A stretch of 64,000 bases of DNA. Source: Micromonospora vinacea (GTDB lineage: Bacteria > Actinomycetota > Actinomycetes > Mycobacteriales > Micromonosporaceae). The first letter of the stretch is position 1; each line of letters begins with the position of its first letter. The DNA is taken from the NCBI RefSeq assembly GCF_015751785.1, contig NZ_JADOTY010000001.1, forward strand, positions 3,906,001 to 3,970,000, in the 5' to 3' direction. The notes beneath the pieces were generated by a model. It had not been told where the DNA came from, made no database searches, and worked only from the letters and a program-made list of their open reading frames with translations. The translations under genes and the position numbers were made by a program. Below, one piece after another: positions 1 to 9,057 of the stretch.

Positions 1-557
1 GTGACCGGGCGGCCGTGCACCGGTTGGCCCGCGACATCACCGCTCTCGGGCCGGTCGACATCCTGGTGAACAACGGCGGCACGATCGCCCGCACCCCGGC
101 CGCGGAGCACCCGGACGAGATGTGGGACCACGTGATCGAGGTGAACCTCAGCAGCCAGTTCATCCTGAGCCGGGAGATCGGCCGGACGATGGTCGAGCGT
201 GGCCGAGGGAAGATCATCTTCACCGCGTCGCTGTTGAGTTTCCAGGGCGGCATCACCGTCCCCGGATACGCCGCGTCGAAGTCGGGGGTGGCCGGCCTGA
301 CCAAGGCGCTGGCGAACGAGTGGGCGGCACACGGGGTGAACGTGAACGCCATCGCGCCGGGCTACATCGCCACCGACAACACCCAGGCGCTGCGCGACGA
401 CCCCGACCGCAACCAGGCGATCCTCGGCCGGATCCCGGCCGGGCGGTGGGGCCGGGCCGACGATCTCGGCGGTGCCACCGTGTTCCTGGCGTCGACCGCG
501 TCGGACTACGTCAACGGCATCGTGCTGCCCGTCGACGGCGGCTGGTTGGGCCGATGA
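1..557 (+). CDS. SDR-family oxidoreductase, KduD-like (5' end outside window)
   Basis: The reading frame is open from the first bases of the window, so the N-terminal Rossmann glycine motif is missing. What remains is a classical short-chain dehydrogenase: the NNGG motif after the cofactor-binding half, the catalytic Tyr-x-x-x-Lys in YAASK, and a C-terminus (APGYIATDNTQAL, then ASDYVNG and VDGGW) that closely resembles 2-dehydro-3-deoxy-D-gluconate 5-dehydrogenase (KduD). The stop overlaps the next start as ATGA, so it is co-translated with the lactonase-like gene. In a non-phosphorylating L-fucose route a relative oxidises 2-keto-3-deoxy-L-fuconate. The family is certain; the substrate is inferred from the neighbours. 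Confidence 0.85.
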   Translation, partial: DRAAVHRLARDITALGPVDILVNNGGTIARTPAAEHPDEMWDHVIEVNLSSQFILSREIGRTMVERGRGKIIFTASLLSFQGGITVPGYAASKSGVAGLTKALANEWAAHGVNVNAIAPGYIATDNTQALRDDPDRNQAILGRIPAGRWGRADDLGGATVFLASTASDYVNGIVLPVDGGWLGR

Positions 558-1426
558 CGGGCGCACAGGTGCCCGGGCGCGCCGGGATCGTCGACGCACA
601 CCACCACCTCTGGGTCCGTGCCCGGCACCCGCAGCCGTGGATCGACCCGGTGACGATGGCGGCCATCGACGCCGACTTCGAACCCGCCGATCTCGCGCCG
701 CCGGCCCGGGCGGCCGGGGTCACCGCGACAGTTGTGGTGCAGTCCATCGCCTCCGACAGCGAGACGGTGGACCTGTTGGGCGTGGCGGCCGAGGACACAC
801 TGGTCCGTGGGGTCGTCGGCTGGGTGGACCTGACCGCCGACGACGTTCCGGACCGCCTCGACCGTCTCCAGGCCGCTCGGGGCGGGGAACGCCTCGTCGG
901 CATCCGCCACCTCGTGCAGTCCGAGACCGACCCGGCGTACCTGGACCGTGCGGACGTCCGTCGGGGGATCGCGGCGGTGGGAGCCGCCGGCCTCGTCTTC
1001 GACCTGCTGGTACGCCAGCACCAACTCCCCATGGCCGCGCGCCTCACGCGCGACCTGCCCGAGGTGAGTTTCGTCCTCGACCACCTGGCCAAGCCCGCGG
1101 TCGGTCGTCCGGAAATGGCGGAGTGGAGCCGGGACCTGCGGTCGTTGGCCGCCTCGCCGAACACCACGGCGAAGCTCTCCGGGCTGGTGACGGAGGTGCC
1201 GCTCCCGCACTGGACGCCGCAGGACCTTCGACCCGCAGTCGAGGACGCCCTCGACGCGTTCGGGCCGGACCGACTGATGTTCGGCTCGGACTGGCCGGTC
1301 TGCCTGCTCGCCAGTTCGTACCAGCGCTGGGTCGACAGCCTGGCGGAACTGCTGGAGGGCAAGGACGGGGCCGAGTCGGTCTGGGGCGAGACGGCACGCC
1401 GCGTCTACGGGCTGGCGGCGTCATGA
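554..1426 (+). CDS. Amidohydrolase-2 family sugar lactonase (L-fuconolactonase-like)
   Basis: A 290-residue TIM-barrel hydrolase. The start is the ATG that overlaps the upstream stop (ATGA). Metal-site motifs typical of amidohydrolase_2 proteins are visible: VDAHHHLW near the N-terminus, LDHLAKP in the middle and MFGSDWPV near the C-terminus. Family members include L-fuconolactonase and L-rhamnono-lactonase, which open sugar lactones in the cytoplasm. It lies between a KduD-like dehydrogenase and an aldose-dehydrogenase-like aldo/keto reductase with overlaps on both sides, which fits hydrolysis of the lactone made by the reductase. The exact sugar is an inference. Confidence 0.82.
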   Translation: MTGAQVPGRAGIVDAHHHLWVRARHPQPWIDPVTMAAIDADFEPADLAPPARAAGVTATVVVQSIASDSETVDLLGVAAEDTLVRGVVGWVDLTADDVPDRLDRLQAARGGERLVGIRHLVQSETDPAYLDRADVRRGIAAVGAAGLVFDLLVRQHQLPMAARLTRDLPEVSFVLDHLAKPAVGRPEMAEWSRDLRSLAASPNTTAKLSGLVTEVPLPHWTPQDLRPAVEDALDAFGPDRLMFGSDWPVCLLASSYQRWVDSLAELLEGKDGAESVWGETARRVYGLAAS

Positions 1427-2415
1427 TGGCGCGCGCACTGCCGCGCCGCCCGGAGGTACGGCTCACCGAGCTGGGGTTCGGTGCGGCCCAGGGCGGCAAC
1501 CTGTACCGGACGACGACGGACGAGGAGTTCGCCTCGGCGGTCGACGCCGCGTGGGAGGCGGGCGTCCGGTACTTCGACACCGCGCCGCACTACGGTCTCG
1601 GGCTGTCCGAGCGCCGCCTCGGCGCCGCGTTGCGCCAACGGCCGCGCGACGAGTACGTGGTGTCGACGAAGGTCGGGCGACTCCTGGTGCCGTCTCCCCA
1701 GGACGCGCACCTGCGGGACTCCGACGGGTTCGACGTGCCAGCGACCCACCGGCGGGTGTGGGACTTCAGCCGCGACGGCGTGCTCCGCTCCATCGAGGCG
1801 AGCCTGGACCGGACCGGGCTGGACCGGCTCGACATCGTCTACCTGCACGACCCGGACGACCACTGGCAGCAGGCCGCGGACGAGGCCGTACCCGCCCTGA
1901 TCGACCTGCGGGACCAGGGCGTCGTCGGCGCCATCGGCGCCGGCATGAACCAGTCGGCGATGCTGGCGCGGTTCGTGCGGGAGACCGACGTCGACGTGAT
2001 GATGTGCGCCGGGCGGTACACCCTGCTCGAACAGGGTGCGGTCGCCGACCTGCTGCCGGCCGCCGAGAACCGGGGGGTGGGCGTGGTCATCGCGGGCGTC
2101 TACAACTCGGGGCTGCTGTCGCGGGACCGGCCGCCGGCCGACGCCGTCTACAACTACCAGCAGGCGCCGGCGGAGCTGATCGAGCGGGCGAGGAGGATCG
2201 CCACTGTCTGCGAGACGTACGGGGTGACGCTGCCGCAGGCGGCCCTCGCCTTCGTCCGCCGGCACCCGGCCGTGGTGTCGACGGTGGTCGGGATCCGCAA
2301 CGAGGCGCAGGCGGTCGAGACGGTACGACGGTCCGGGATCGTCGTGCCGGAGGAGTTGTGGGACGACCTGGCGACGTCCGGGCTGCTCGCAACGCTGCCC
2401 GGTCGGCCTGCCTGA
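1423..2415 (+). CDS. Aldo/keto reductase (L-fucose / D-threo-aldose 1-dehydrogenase-like)
   Basis: A 330-residue aldo/keto reductase. Its ATG overlaps the stop of the lactonase gene; a second in-frame ATG follows at once (1426). The catalytic tetrad is visible: Asp and Tyr in YFDTAPHYG, Lys in VSTKVG and His in VYLHDPDD. The sequence is closer to D-threo-aldose (L-fucose) dehydrogenases than to general aldehyde reductases. In the proposed pathway it oxidises the free sugar to its lactone, the substrate of the upstream amidohydrolase. A strong hairpin follows the stop codon, so this appears to be the last gene of the operon. Confidence 0.8.
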   Translation: MMARALPRRPEVRLTELGFGAAQGGNLYRTTTDEEFASAVDAAWEAGVRYFDTAPHYGLGLSERRLGAALRQRPRDEYVVSTKVGRLLVPSPQDAHLRDSDGFDVPATHRRVWDFSRDGVLRSIEASLDRTGLDRLDIVYLHDPDDHWQQAADEAVPALIDLRDQGVVGAIGAGMNQSAMLARFVRETDVDVMMCAGRYTLLEQGAVADLLPAAENRGVGVVIAGVYNSGLLSRDRPPADAVYNYQQAPAELIERARRIATVCETYGVTLPQAALAFVRRHPAVVSTVVGIRNEAQAVETVRRSGIVVPEELWDDLATSGLLATLPGRPA

Positions 2416-2423
2416 CCAACGAC

Positions 2424-2479
2424 GACGTCCCGGCCGGGACCGGCTCCGTTCCTCGGATACCGGTCCCGACCGGGACGTC
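2424..2479. terminator. Bidirectional hairpin between convergent genes
   Basis: Two 20-base arms (2424-2443 and 2460-2479) are complementary at 19 positions and enclose a 16-base loop. The hairpin lies between two convergent stop codons, so it can terminate transcription from both sides. There is no T-tract, which is usual in high-GC actinobacteria. Confidence 0.75.
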
Positions 2480-2504
2480 AGTTGTTACCGCGACAGCCGC
2501 GGGG

Positions 2505-5500
2505 TCACACCGCGGTGAACCGCCACTGCTGGTTGGCGGCGCTGTGGCAGGTCCACTGCAACAGCCGGGCGCCGTCGGTGGTGGCAGCACCGTTGACGTC
2601 CACGCAGAGACCGCTCAGCACACTCTTCACCGTGTACACGCCGGAGGTTCCCGTCGCGGTGGCGGTGAACTTCTGCTGGTTGCCGTTGTTGCAGGTGGCC
2701 TGCTGGAGGAAGGCACCCGCCGCGGTCGAACTGCCGACCACCTCGACGCACTTGCCGCTGTGCACCGCCTTGAGGTAGAGCGCGCCGTTGCCGGCGTCGA
2801 CCGCCTGCCACTTCTGGTTGTTGCCACCGGTGTTCGCCCACTGGGTGATCTGGGCGCCGTCGGCGGTGGAGACACCGCTGACGTCCATCAGCTTGTTGCT
2901 GTGCTGCGCGGTGACCGTGTAGGTCTTGCCCGCCAGACCACCGCCGTTACCACTGCCGGGCGTTCCGACGCCGTTTCCGCCGAAGGTGTGCGAGTCCAGA
3001 TCGAACGAGTTGCTGCTGTTCTTGAACACCATGTAGAGCGTCTGCGTCCCGCTGGAGGCGGCGACGCTCACCGGAGTCGTGGACTGGTAGTTGTCCCAGC
3101 CGCCCGTACTGGGCACCGTGGTGGTGGCCAGCAGGGTGCCGGTCGGCGAGCCCGCGCGCAGCTCGATCGAACCGCCACCGGAGGGCGACGACACGCGGTA
3201 GCTGACCGTCGAGATGCCCGAGAGGTTCATCGGGCTGAACGCGATCCAGTCGTTGGTGGAGATGTCACCGACGCGCTTGGTGCTCTCCGCCGCAGCCTGG
3301 TCGACGACCCGGATGCCGGACTGGCTGCTGAAGTACTCGGACTGCTTGTGCTTCGGTTGCAGGATCGCCTGCGCGGTGCCGGTGAGCGGGGACCCGCCTC
3401 CCGAGCCGCCGTTGTCGGTGTACCGCGCGTTCAGCACGTAGAACAGGTTGGCGCCATCGGGGTGCCCACCGAGCAGGTCGGTGGAGATGGTGCCCGAGCA
3501 GCCCGGGTACTCCGTGGTCTCGTGCGCGTGGTCGTCGTGACCCAGTGCCGGGTTGAGGATGACCTTCGAACAGTCGACAGTGCCGCCGTCCGGATCGGTC
3601 ACGGTGATCTGGTACGACACCTTGTCGCCGAAGGTCAGCATGCCTCCGTTGCCCGGTGTCGTGATGGTGACCACCGGGGCGCTGTTGCCGACGGTGATCG
3701 GGACGTTGGCGAAGCCGGTCTTACCGGTGCTGTCGGTGACCTTCAACTGGGCCGTGTAGTTGCCGTTGGAGGTGTACGTCTTCGACGGGTTGGCCGCCGT
3801 CGAGGTGGTGCCGTCGCCGAACGTCCACAGGTAGCTCAGCGTGTTGCCGTCCGGGTCGGACGTGCCCGCGCTGCTGAACTGGACGGTGAGCGGTGCGGTG
3901 CCGCTGGTGGGTGTGCCGGTGGCCTTGACGATCGGTGACCGGCCGCCCTGGATGTAGTCGACCCGGTAGAGCCCGGAGTCGCTGTTGCCGCCGCCGAAGT
4001 TGGTGCCCCACTCCAGCAGGTAGAGCGAGCCGTCCTTGCCGAACTCCATGTCCATCGGCTTGTTGAACCCACCGCCGGGCAGGAACGGGTTGGTGCGGGT
4101 CACCGCCGTGGAGGAGTCGAAGTGCACCTCCTTGATGTAGTTGCGCGACCACTCGTAGAAGAAGTGCACCCCGTCGTAGTAGGGCGGGAACTTCGTCTGG
4201 GACGGGTTCGACGCGTCGTACCGGTAGACCGGGCCGCCCATCGGAGCGGAGCCGCCGGAGCCGAGCTCCGGGAAGGTCGTCGAGGCGGGGTAGCCGTACC
4301 AGATGTTCGGCATGACGACCGGCTTCAGGCTGGTCAGGCCGGTGTTGTTGGGCGAGTTGTTGACCGGCGCGGAGCAGTTGAACTTCGCGCCGACCACGCC
4401 GGTGTCGGGGTTGAACGGCGCGTAGGGCTGGTTGTTGCCGTGGCAGAACGGCCAGCCGTAGTTGCCGGGCGTCTTGATCACGTTCAGCTCGACCAGGCCC
4501 TCCGGGCCCCGGTTGGTGGTCGGCGGGTTGCGGTCCGGTCCGTAGTCGGCCAGGTAGACCCAGCCGGTGGCCGCATCGATCGAGAAGCGGAACGGGTTGC
4601 GGAAGCCCATCGCGTAGATTTCCGGCTTGGTCTGTGCCGTGCCCTGCGGGTAGAGGTTGCCGCTCGGGATGGTGTAGCTGCCGCTGGCTCCGGGGCGGAT
4701 ACGCAGCAGCTTGCCGCGCAGGTCGTTGGTGTTGCCCGCGGTCCGGGCGGCGTCCAGGTTGGACTTGCCCGAGCGCCAGTCCAGCGGGGCGTAACCCTGC
4801 CAGTTCGGGTCGAGGTTCGGGGGCGTGTCATCGCCGGTGCCGATGTAGAGGTTGCCGTCCGGGCCGAACTCGATGTAACCGCCGGTGTGGCCGGGCTCCG
4901 GGAACGTCCGGTCCCGGTACGCGGGAATGTCGATGATCGTCACGCCGCTGGACGTGTTCAGCGTGTCGCCGCTCATCGTGAAGCGGGAGACCCGGTTGAC
5001 GTCGGTCGAGCTGCTCGCCGGCGAGTGGTACAGGTACACGTACCCGTTGGTGGCGAAGTTGGGGTCCAGCGCCATGCCGGTGAGGCCGTCCTCACCGCCG
5101 GTGTAGACGCTCAGCGTGCCGGCGGTCACCGTGCTGTTGGTGGAGGGCTTGAAGATCTTCAGCTGCCCGCCGCGCTGGGCGTAGAACACGCGCCCGTCCG
5201 GGGCCACGGCCATCGCCATCGGGTCGACTGTGTTGTCGTCCAGGGTGCGCTTCTCGAAGTTGCCCCAGACGGTGCCGCCGCAGTCGCCAGCAGCGTTCCC
5301 GGCGGCCCACTTGATGCCACCGAGGACGTGGTTTTGGAAGTTCGTCTCGCTGTAGGAGGCGATCGCGTGGCCCATCGCGGTGGCCCACACCCGCCCGCCG
5401 CCGGTGTCGCGGCACCAGGAGATCGGGTGGTCCGGGCCCATCGCCCGGGATCCCGGGTTGTAGGTGCGCTCGTCGGCGGTCACCAGGACGTGCACCTTGC

Positions 5501-6053
5501 CGCGCGGGTTGGTGTCGAAGTTGTACCACTCCTCGCTGCGGTTCCACCGGTCCGGCAGGGAGGCCGTCGACGGGTGCTTCTTGTCGGCGACGATCGCGGT
5601 GCCGGGCAGCACTCCAGGGGAGTGCTCAGGCATGTGGGCGCCACCGTTGATGGTCTGGTCCCACCACGGGTACTCGGACTCGATGCCCATGTCGGTGGCG
5701 TTGTGGATGGCGACGATGCCCTTGCCGCTGGCGAGGTAGCCCTCCACCGCCTGGCGTTGCGCCGCCGAGGTCCAGACCATGCCGGAGGTCTGGAGCATGA
5801 CGATCACGTCGAAGGTCGCCAGGTTGGCAGCGGTGAAGACGCTCGAGTCCTCGGTCGCCACCATCTCGAAGTTGTTCGCCGCGGCCTGCTGCTGGAGCAT
5901 GGAGAGTCCGGCGGGGATCGAGTCGTGCCGGTAGCCGGTGGTCTTGCTGAACACCAGGGCGCGGAAGGCCGGGGCGGCCGACGCGGGTGGAGCGAGTCCG
6001 AGCGCCAGCAACAGGCCGGCGATCACTGAGATGAGCAATGTGTTACGACGCAT
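2505..6053 (-). CDS. Secreted ThuA / PQQ-type sugar dehydrogenase / PKD / CBM6 / ricin-lectin protein
   Basis: A 1182-residue exported multidomain protein. In order: signal peptide (1 to about 26, ending ASA), ThuA-like domain (about 30-255), glucose/sorbosone-dehydrogenase-type beta-propeller (about 269-699), PKD domain (about 707-788), a linker region, a CBM6-like domain (about 902-1021) and a ricin-type beta-trefoil (about 1041-1182) with QW-type repeats such as NNQKW and NQQWRF. ThuA-like domains occur with sugar-modifying enzymes, and the propeller family uses a soluble quinone cofactor to oxidise sugars. The two C-terminal modules should bind polysaccharide. It is transcribed toward the 1-2415 operon and divergently from the ribose-type importer. 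Secretion and modularity are clear; the substrate is unknown. Confidence 0.9.
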   Translation of the reverse strand: MRRNTLLISVIAGLLLALGLAPPASAAPAFRALVFSKTTGYRHDSIPAGLSMLQQQAAANNFEMVATEDSSVFTAANLATFDVIVMLQTSGMVWTSAAQRQAVEGYLASGKGIVAIHNATDMGIESEYPWWDQTINGGAHMPEHSPGVLPGTAIVADKKHPSTASLPDRWNRSEEWYNFDTNPRGKVHVLVTADERTYNPGSRAMGPDHPISWCRDTGGGRVWATAMGHAIASYSETNFQNHVLGGIKWAAGNAAGDCGGTVWGNFEKRTLDDNTVDPMAMAVAPDGRVFYAQRGGQLKIFKPSTNSTVTAGTLSVYTGGEDGLTGMALDPNFATNGYVYLYHSPASSSTDVNRVSRFTMSGDTLNTSSGVTIIDIPAYRDRTFPEPGHTGGYIEFGPDGNLYIGTGDDTPPNLDPNWQGYAPLDWRSGKSNLDAARTAGNTNDLRGKLLRIRPGASGSYTIPSGNLYPQGTAQTKPEIYAMGFRNPFRFSIDAATGWVYLADYGPDRNPPTTNRGPEGLVELNVIKTPGNYGWPFCHGNNQPYAPFNPDTGVVGAKFNCSAPVNNSPNNTGLTSLKPVVMPNIWYGYPASTTFPELGSGGSAPMGGPVYRYDASNPSQTKFPPYYDGVHFFYEWSRNYIKEVHFDSSTAVTRTNPFLPGGGFNKPMDMEFGKDGSLYLLEWGTNFGGGNSDSGLYRVDYIQGGRSPIVKATGTPTSGTAPLTVQFSSAGTSDPDGNTLSYLWTFGDGTTSTAANPSKTYTSNGNYTAQLKVTDSTGKTGFANVPITVGNSAPVVTITTPGNGGMLTFGDKVSYQITVTDPDGGTVDCSKVILNPALGHDDHAHETTEYPGCSGTISTDLLGGHPDGANLFYVLNARYTDNGGSGGGSPLTGTAQAILQPKHKQSEYFSSQSGIRVVDQAAAESTKRVGDISTNDWIAFSPMNLSGISTVSYRVSSPSGGGSIELRAGSPTGTLLATTTVPSTGGWDNYQSTTPVSVAASSGTQTLYMVFKNSSNSFDLDSHTFGGNGVGTPGSGNGGGLAGKTYTVTAQHSNKLMDVSGVSTADGAQITQWANTGGNNQKWQAVDAGNGALYLKAVHSGKCVEVVGSSTAAGAFLQQATCNNGNQQKFTATATGTSGVYTVKSVLSGLCVDVNGAATTDGARLLQWTCHSAANQQWRFTAV

Positions 6054-6575
6054 GCCGTCTCCTAGTTGGGCGGGCGTAGGGATTGCGACCCACGGGCCCT
6101 ACGACGCGTCAGGTTGACCCTGGACACGTGAGGGGACACGGGCGCGCTGGTCTGTCCTCGTGCCGTTCGCCGCAACGGCAGTCAGACCTGCGGGACGTCA
6201 CACAGCGTGACCGCTGCTGTGGTTCTCGTCCCGTGGTCCACGAGGTCAGGATGAGCTAGAGATCGATGACTGTCAATCCGCGAAGTAACGTCCGACGTCC
6301 TGCCCGGTGGACGGCGTCCGTGCCTGGCTCCCTCGCTGCGGTGCCGCCTGTCGATCCCGGCCCGACCTGCCAGTCGGGCTTGATCGAGGATTGCGGACCC
6401 GCATCCAAACATCTATCTTCATACGTGTGATGTTTCGCCGGTGTCAAGGAAATGTTTGCACCGCAAGAACGTAAGTCCTCGCTGTTGGCACGAAAGCTTG
6501 ATGTTCGGCGCCTCAAAGCCGCCGTAGTGTGGCATTCAACCATGTCAATGACTACTGTCTGTGAGGACTTTCGGG
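6054..6575. promoter_or_regulatory. 522-bp divergent intergenic region with repeated AAACAT/ATGTTT motifs
   Basis: The gap separates the divergent ThuA-fusion gene and the ABC importer operon and must hold both promoters. It is noticeably more AT-rich than the genes around it. An inverted repeat AAACATC (6407-6413) / GATGTTT (6429-6435) is followed by another ATGTTTG at 6452-6458, a possible regulator site of unknown family. A small hairpin lies at 6361-6378. I see no convincing gene; the short reading frames lack coding-like third positions. Confidence 0.4.
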
Positions 6576-8087
6576 ATGTCAGATCCGCCGCCGACGCCGC
6601 TCCTCACCCTTCGGGGCATCGGCAAGTCGTTCCTCGGAGTACGCGTTCTCGACGGTGTCGACCTCGATGTCGCACCGGGCGAGGTGCACGCCGTGGTCGG
6701 TGAGAACGGTGCCGGGAAGTCGACCCTCATGAAGATCGTCTCGGGCGGGTACGCCCCGGACGGGGGCACTGTCGAGTTCGCCGGTGAGTCGCGCACGTTC
6801 CGTGGTCCGCGCGACGCGCAGCGGGCCGGAATCGGCATCATCCACCAGGAGTTCAACCTGCTCCCGGAGCGCACCGTCGCGGAGAACGTCTACCTGGGGC
6901 ACGAGCCGGTGCGTCGCGGGCTCGTCGACCGTCGGGGGATGGTCGACCGCACCACGCGGCTGCTCGCCTCGATCGGTGAGACCACGTTGCCAGCCGACGC
7001 CCGGGTGGGGCAGTTGGGTGTCGCGCAGCAGCAGGTCGTCGAGATCGCCAAGGCGCTCGCCCTGGACGCGCGGTTGCTCATCATGGACGAGCCGACCGCC
7101 GCGCTGGCCGACCACGAGGTCGAGCTGCTCTACGGGCTGGTGCGCCGCCTCCAGGAGCGGGGCATCGGCCTGCTGTACGTCTCGCACCGGCTCGCCGAGG
7201 TCTTCGACCTGTCCGGTCGGATCACAGTGCTCAAGGACGGCCGTCGCGTCACCACAGTGGACACGGCGGCCACCACCGCCGACGAGTTGGTGCGGCACAT
7301 GGTCGGCCGGGAGCTGTCCAGCTACTACCCGGACCGGGCCGCCCCCGAGGACCGGGGCCCGGTGCGGCTCAACCTCCGCGACGCGGGAAACCGGAAGCTG
7401 CGGGACGTCAACCTCCAGTTGCGCGCCGGCGAGGTGCTCGGCATCGGCGGCCTACAGGGCTCCGGGCGCTCAGCGCTGGCCCGTGCGATCTTCGGGGTGT
7501 CGCCGTTCACGACCGGCGACGTCACGCTCGACGACCGGCCGGTCCGACTGCGCTCACCCCGCACCGCCATGCGGGCCGGCATCGCCTACGTCACCGAGGA
7601 CCGCAAGGGCGAGGGGATCGTCCCCCGGCAGTCGGTGCTCGACAACGCGCTGCTCGCCAGCCGGGCCGTCTTCGCCGCGCGGTCCGGCCGGGCCGCGAGG
7701 ACCGCCCGGGTGCGCGAGCTGCTGGCCGCCGTGGAGATCCGCGGCGCCGGCGACGACCAGGAGATCCGCTTTCTGTCCGGGGGCAACCAGCAGAAGGTCG
7801 TGCTGGCCCGGTGGCTCGCGCTCAGTCCGCGGATCCTGCTCTTCGACGAGCCGACCCGCGGCATCGACGTGGGCGCGAAGTCCGCCATCCACGACCTCGT
7901 CCGCCGTCTCGCCCGGGATGGCGCGGCCGTGCTGATGATCTCGTCCGATCTACCGGAGCTGCTGGGGATGAGTGACCGGATCGTCGTCATGCGGGACGGT
8001 CACGTCGCGGGCGAGCTGCCCGCCGGCGCGACCGAGGAGGAGGTCGTCGCGTTGGCGGTCGGCACCGTGCGGGAGACCACCCCATGA
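6576..8087 (+). CDS. Sugar ABC transporter ATP-binding protein, ribose type (two fused NBDs)
   Basis: A 503-residue ATPase with two tandem nucleotide-binding domains, the RbsA/XylG/MglA layout. The first half has Walker A GENGAGKST and Walker B IMDEPTAAL; the second has the signature LSGGNQQK and LFDEPTRGIDVGAK, with the degenerate Walker A (LQGSGRS) normal for this family. The start is the ATG at 6576, about 9 bases after a GAGGA-like site; the upstream GTG at 6561 is less likely. It energises uptake of a monosaccharide through the two permeases that follow, the first of which starts within its stop codon. Confidence 0.92.
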   Translation: MSDPPPTPLLTLRGIGKSFLGVRVLDGVDLDVAPGEVHAVVGENGAGKSTLMKIVSGGYAPDGGTVEFAGESRTFRGPRDAQRAGIGIIHQEFNLLPERTVAENVYLGHEPVRRGLVDRRGMVDRTTRLLASIGETTLPADARVGQLGVAQQQVVEIAKALALDARLLIMDEPTAALADHEVELLYGLVRRLQERGIGLLYVSHRLAEVFDLSGRITVLKDGRRVTTVDTAATTADELVRHMVGRELSSYYPDRAAPEDRGPVRLNLRDAGNRKLRDVNLQLRAGEVLGIGGLQGSGRSALARAIFGVSPFTTGDVTLDDRPVRLRSPRTAMRAGIAYVTEDRKGEGIVPRQSVLDNALLASRAVFAARSGRAARTARVRELLAAVEIRGAGDDQEIRFLSGGNQQKVVLARWLALSPRILLFDEPTRGIDVGAKSAIHDLVRRLARDGAAVLMISSDLPELLGMSDRIVVMRDGHVAGELPAGATEEEVVALAVGTVRETTP

Positions 8088-9055
8088 GCGCCCTGTCGCT
8101 GCTGCCGGCCCGGCGCCCCGTACCCGGCGTCTTCGTGGCCCTGACCCTGACCCTCACCATCGGCTGGCTTGTCGTCCTGCTCGACGGCGGCCAGCTCTTC
8201 AACCAGTCCACCACCGTGAGTCTGCTGCACGTCGCCGCCGGCCTCGGGTTGGTAGCGGTAGGCCAGACCCTGGTCATCCTGGGCGGCTCGCTCGACCTCT
8301 CGGTGGCGTACGTGATCAGCCTCAGCACCCTGGTCGCGGCCGAGACGATGAACGGCAGCGACGGCGCGGTGCTGCCGGCGATCGGCCTGGTGCTGGTCGT
8401 CAGCGCCGGCGTCGGGCTGCTCAACGGGCTCCTGGTCACCAGGTTCCGGGTCAACGCGTTCATCGCGACCCTCGGCGTCGGGTTGCTGCTCAAGGGTTAC
8501 CTCGACAACGGCTACGACGGTCCGGCCGGCGCCACCGCGCCCTCGCTGGTGCAGTCGCTCGGCTACCAGCGGGTCGGGCCGGTGCCGGTGTCGTTCCTGC
8601 TGTTGCTGGTGGTGACCGCGGCGGCCTGGTTCGCGCTCTCGCGGACCCGCTTCGGCCACCATCTGGTCGCCGTCGGCGGGGATCCGGAGGTGGCCCGGCT
8701 CTCCGGTGTCCGCAACGACCGGGTCCTCGTCACCGCCCACGTCCTGTGCTCGATGTGCGCGGGGCTCGCCGGCATCTACCTCGCCAGTCGGCTCGGCTCG
8801 GGCGCCCCGCGCGTCGGCACCGAGGGCCTCTACGACCTGGAGTCGATCGCCGCTGTGGTGATCGGCGGGACCGCCCTCGCCGGTGGGCGCGGCGGCGTCA
8901 TCGGCACTGTCGGCGGGGTGCTGCTGCTCGCCAGCATCGACGCCATCTTCAACCAGCTCGAGGTCGACGCCTTCTTCAAGCAGGTGATCCGGGGCGTCAT
9001 CATCATCGCCGCGGTCGCCGTCTACGCCCGCCGGGCCATGCGAAAGGCGGCCTAG
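8084..9055 (+). CDS. Sugar ABC transporter permease, RbsC type (first of two)
   Basis: A 323-residue integral membrane protein of the ribose/galactoside permease family, with many hydrophobic helices and the family motif near GLLNGLLVTRFRVNAFIATLG. The start ATG overlaps the ATPase stop (ATGA), so the two are translationally coupled. A second permease of the same family follows two bases later, suggesting that the channel is a heterodimer rather than the homodimer usual for ribose. It acts in the cytoplasmic membrane. Confidence 0.9.
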   Translation: MSALSLLPARRPVPGVFVALTLTLTIGWLVVLLDGGQLFNQSTTVSLLHVAAGLGLVAVGQTLVILGGSLDLSVAYVISLSTLVAAETMNGSDGAVLPAIGLVLVVSAGVGLLNGLLVTRFRVNAFIATLGVGLLLKGYLDNGYDGPAGATAPSLVQSLGYQRVGPVPVSFLLLLVVTAAAWFALSRTRFGHHLVAVGGDPEVARLSGVRNDRVLVTAHVLCSMCAGLAGIYLASRLGSGAPRVGTEGLYDLESIAAVVIGGTALAGGRGGVIGTVGGVLLLASIDAIFNQLEVDAFFKQVIRGVIIIAAVAVYARRAMRKAA

Positions 9056-9057
9056 CC

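Noticed and set aside
4122..6029. A 635-codon plus-strand frame opposite the ThuA fusion
   Set aside because: The minus-strand product has five recognisable domains; the plus-strand product is Val/Arg-rich without any.
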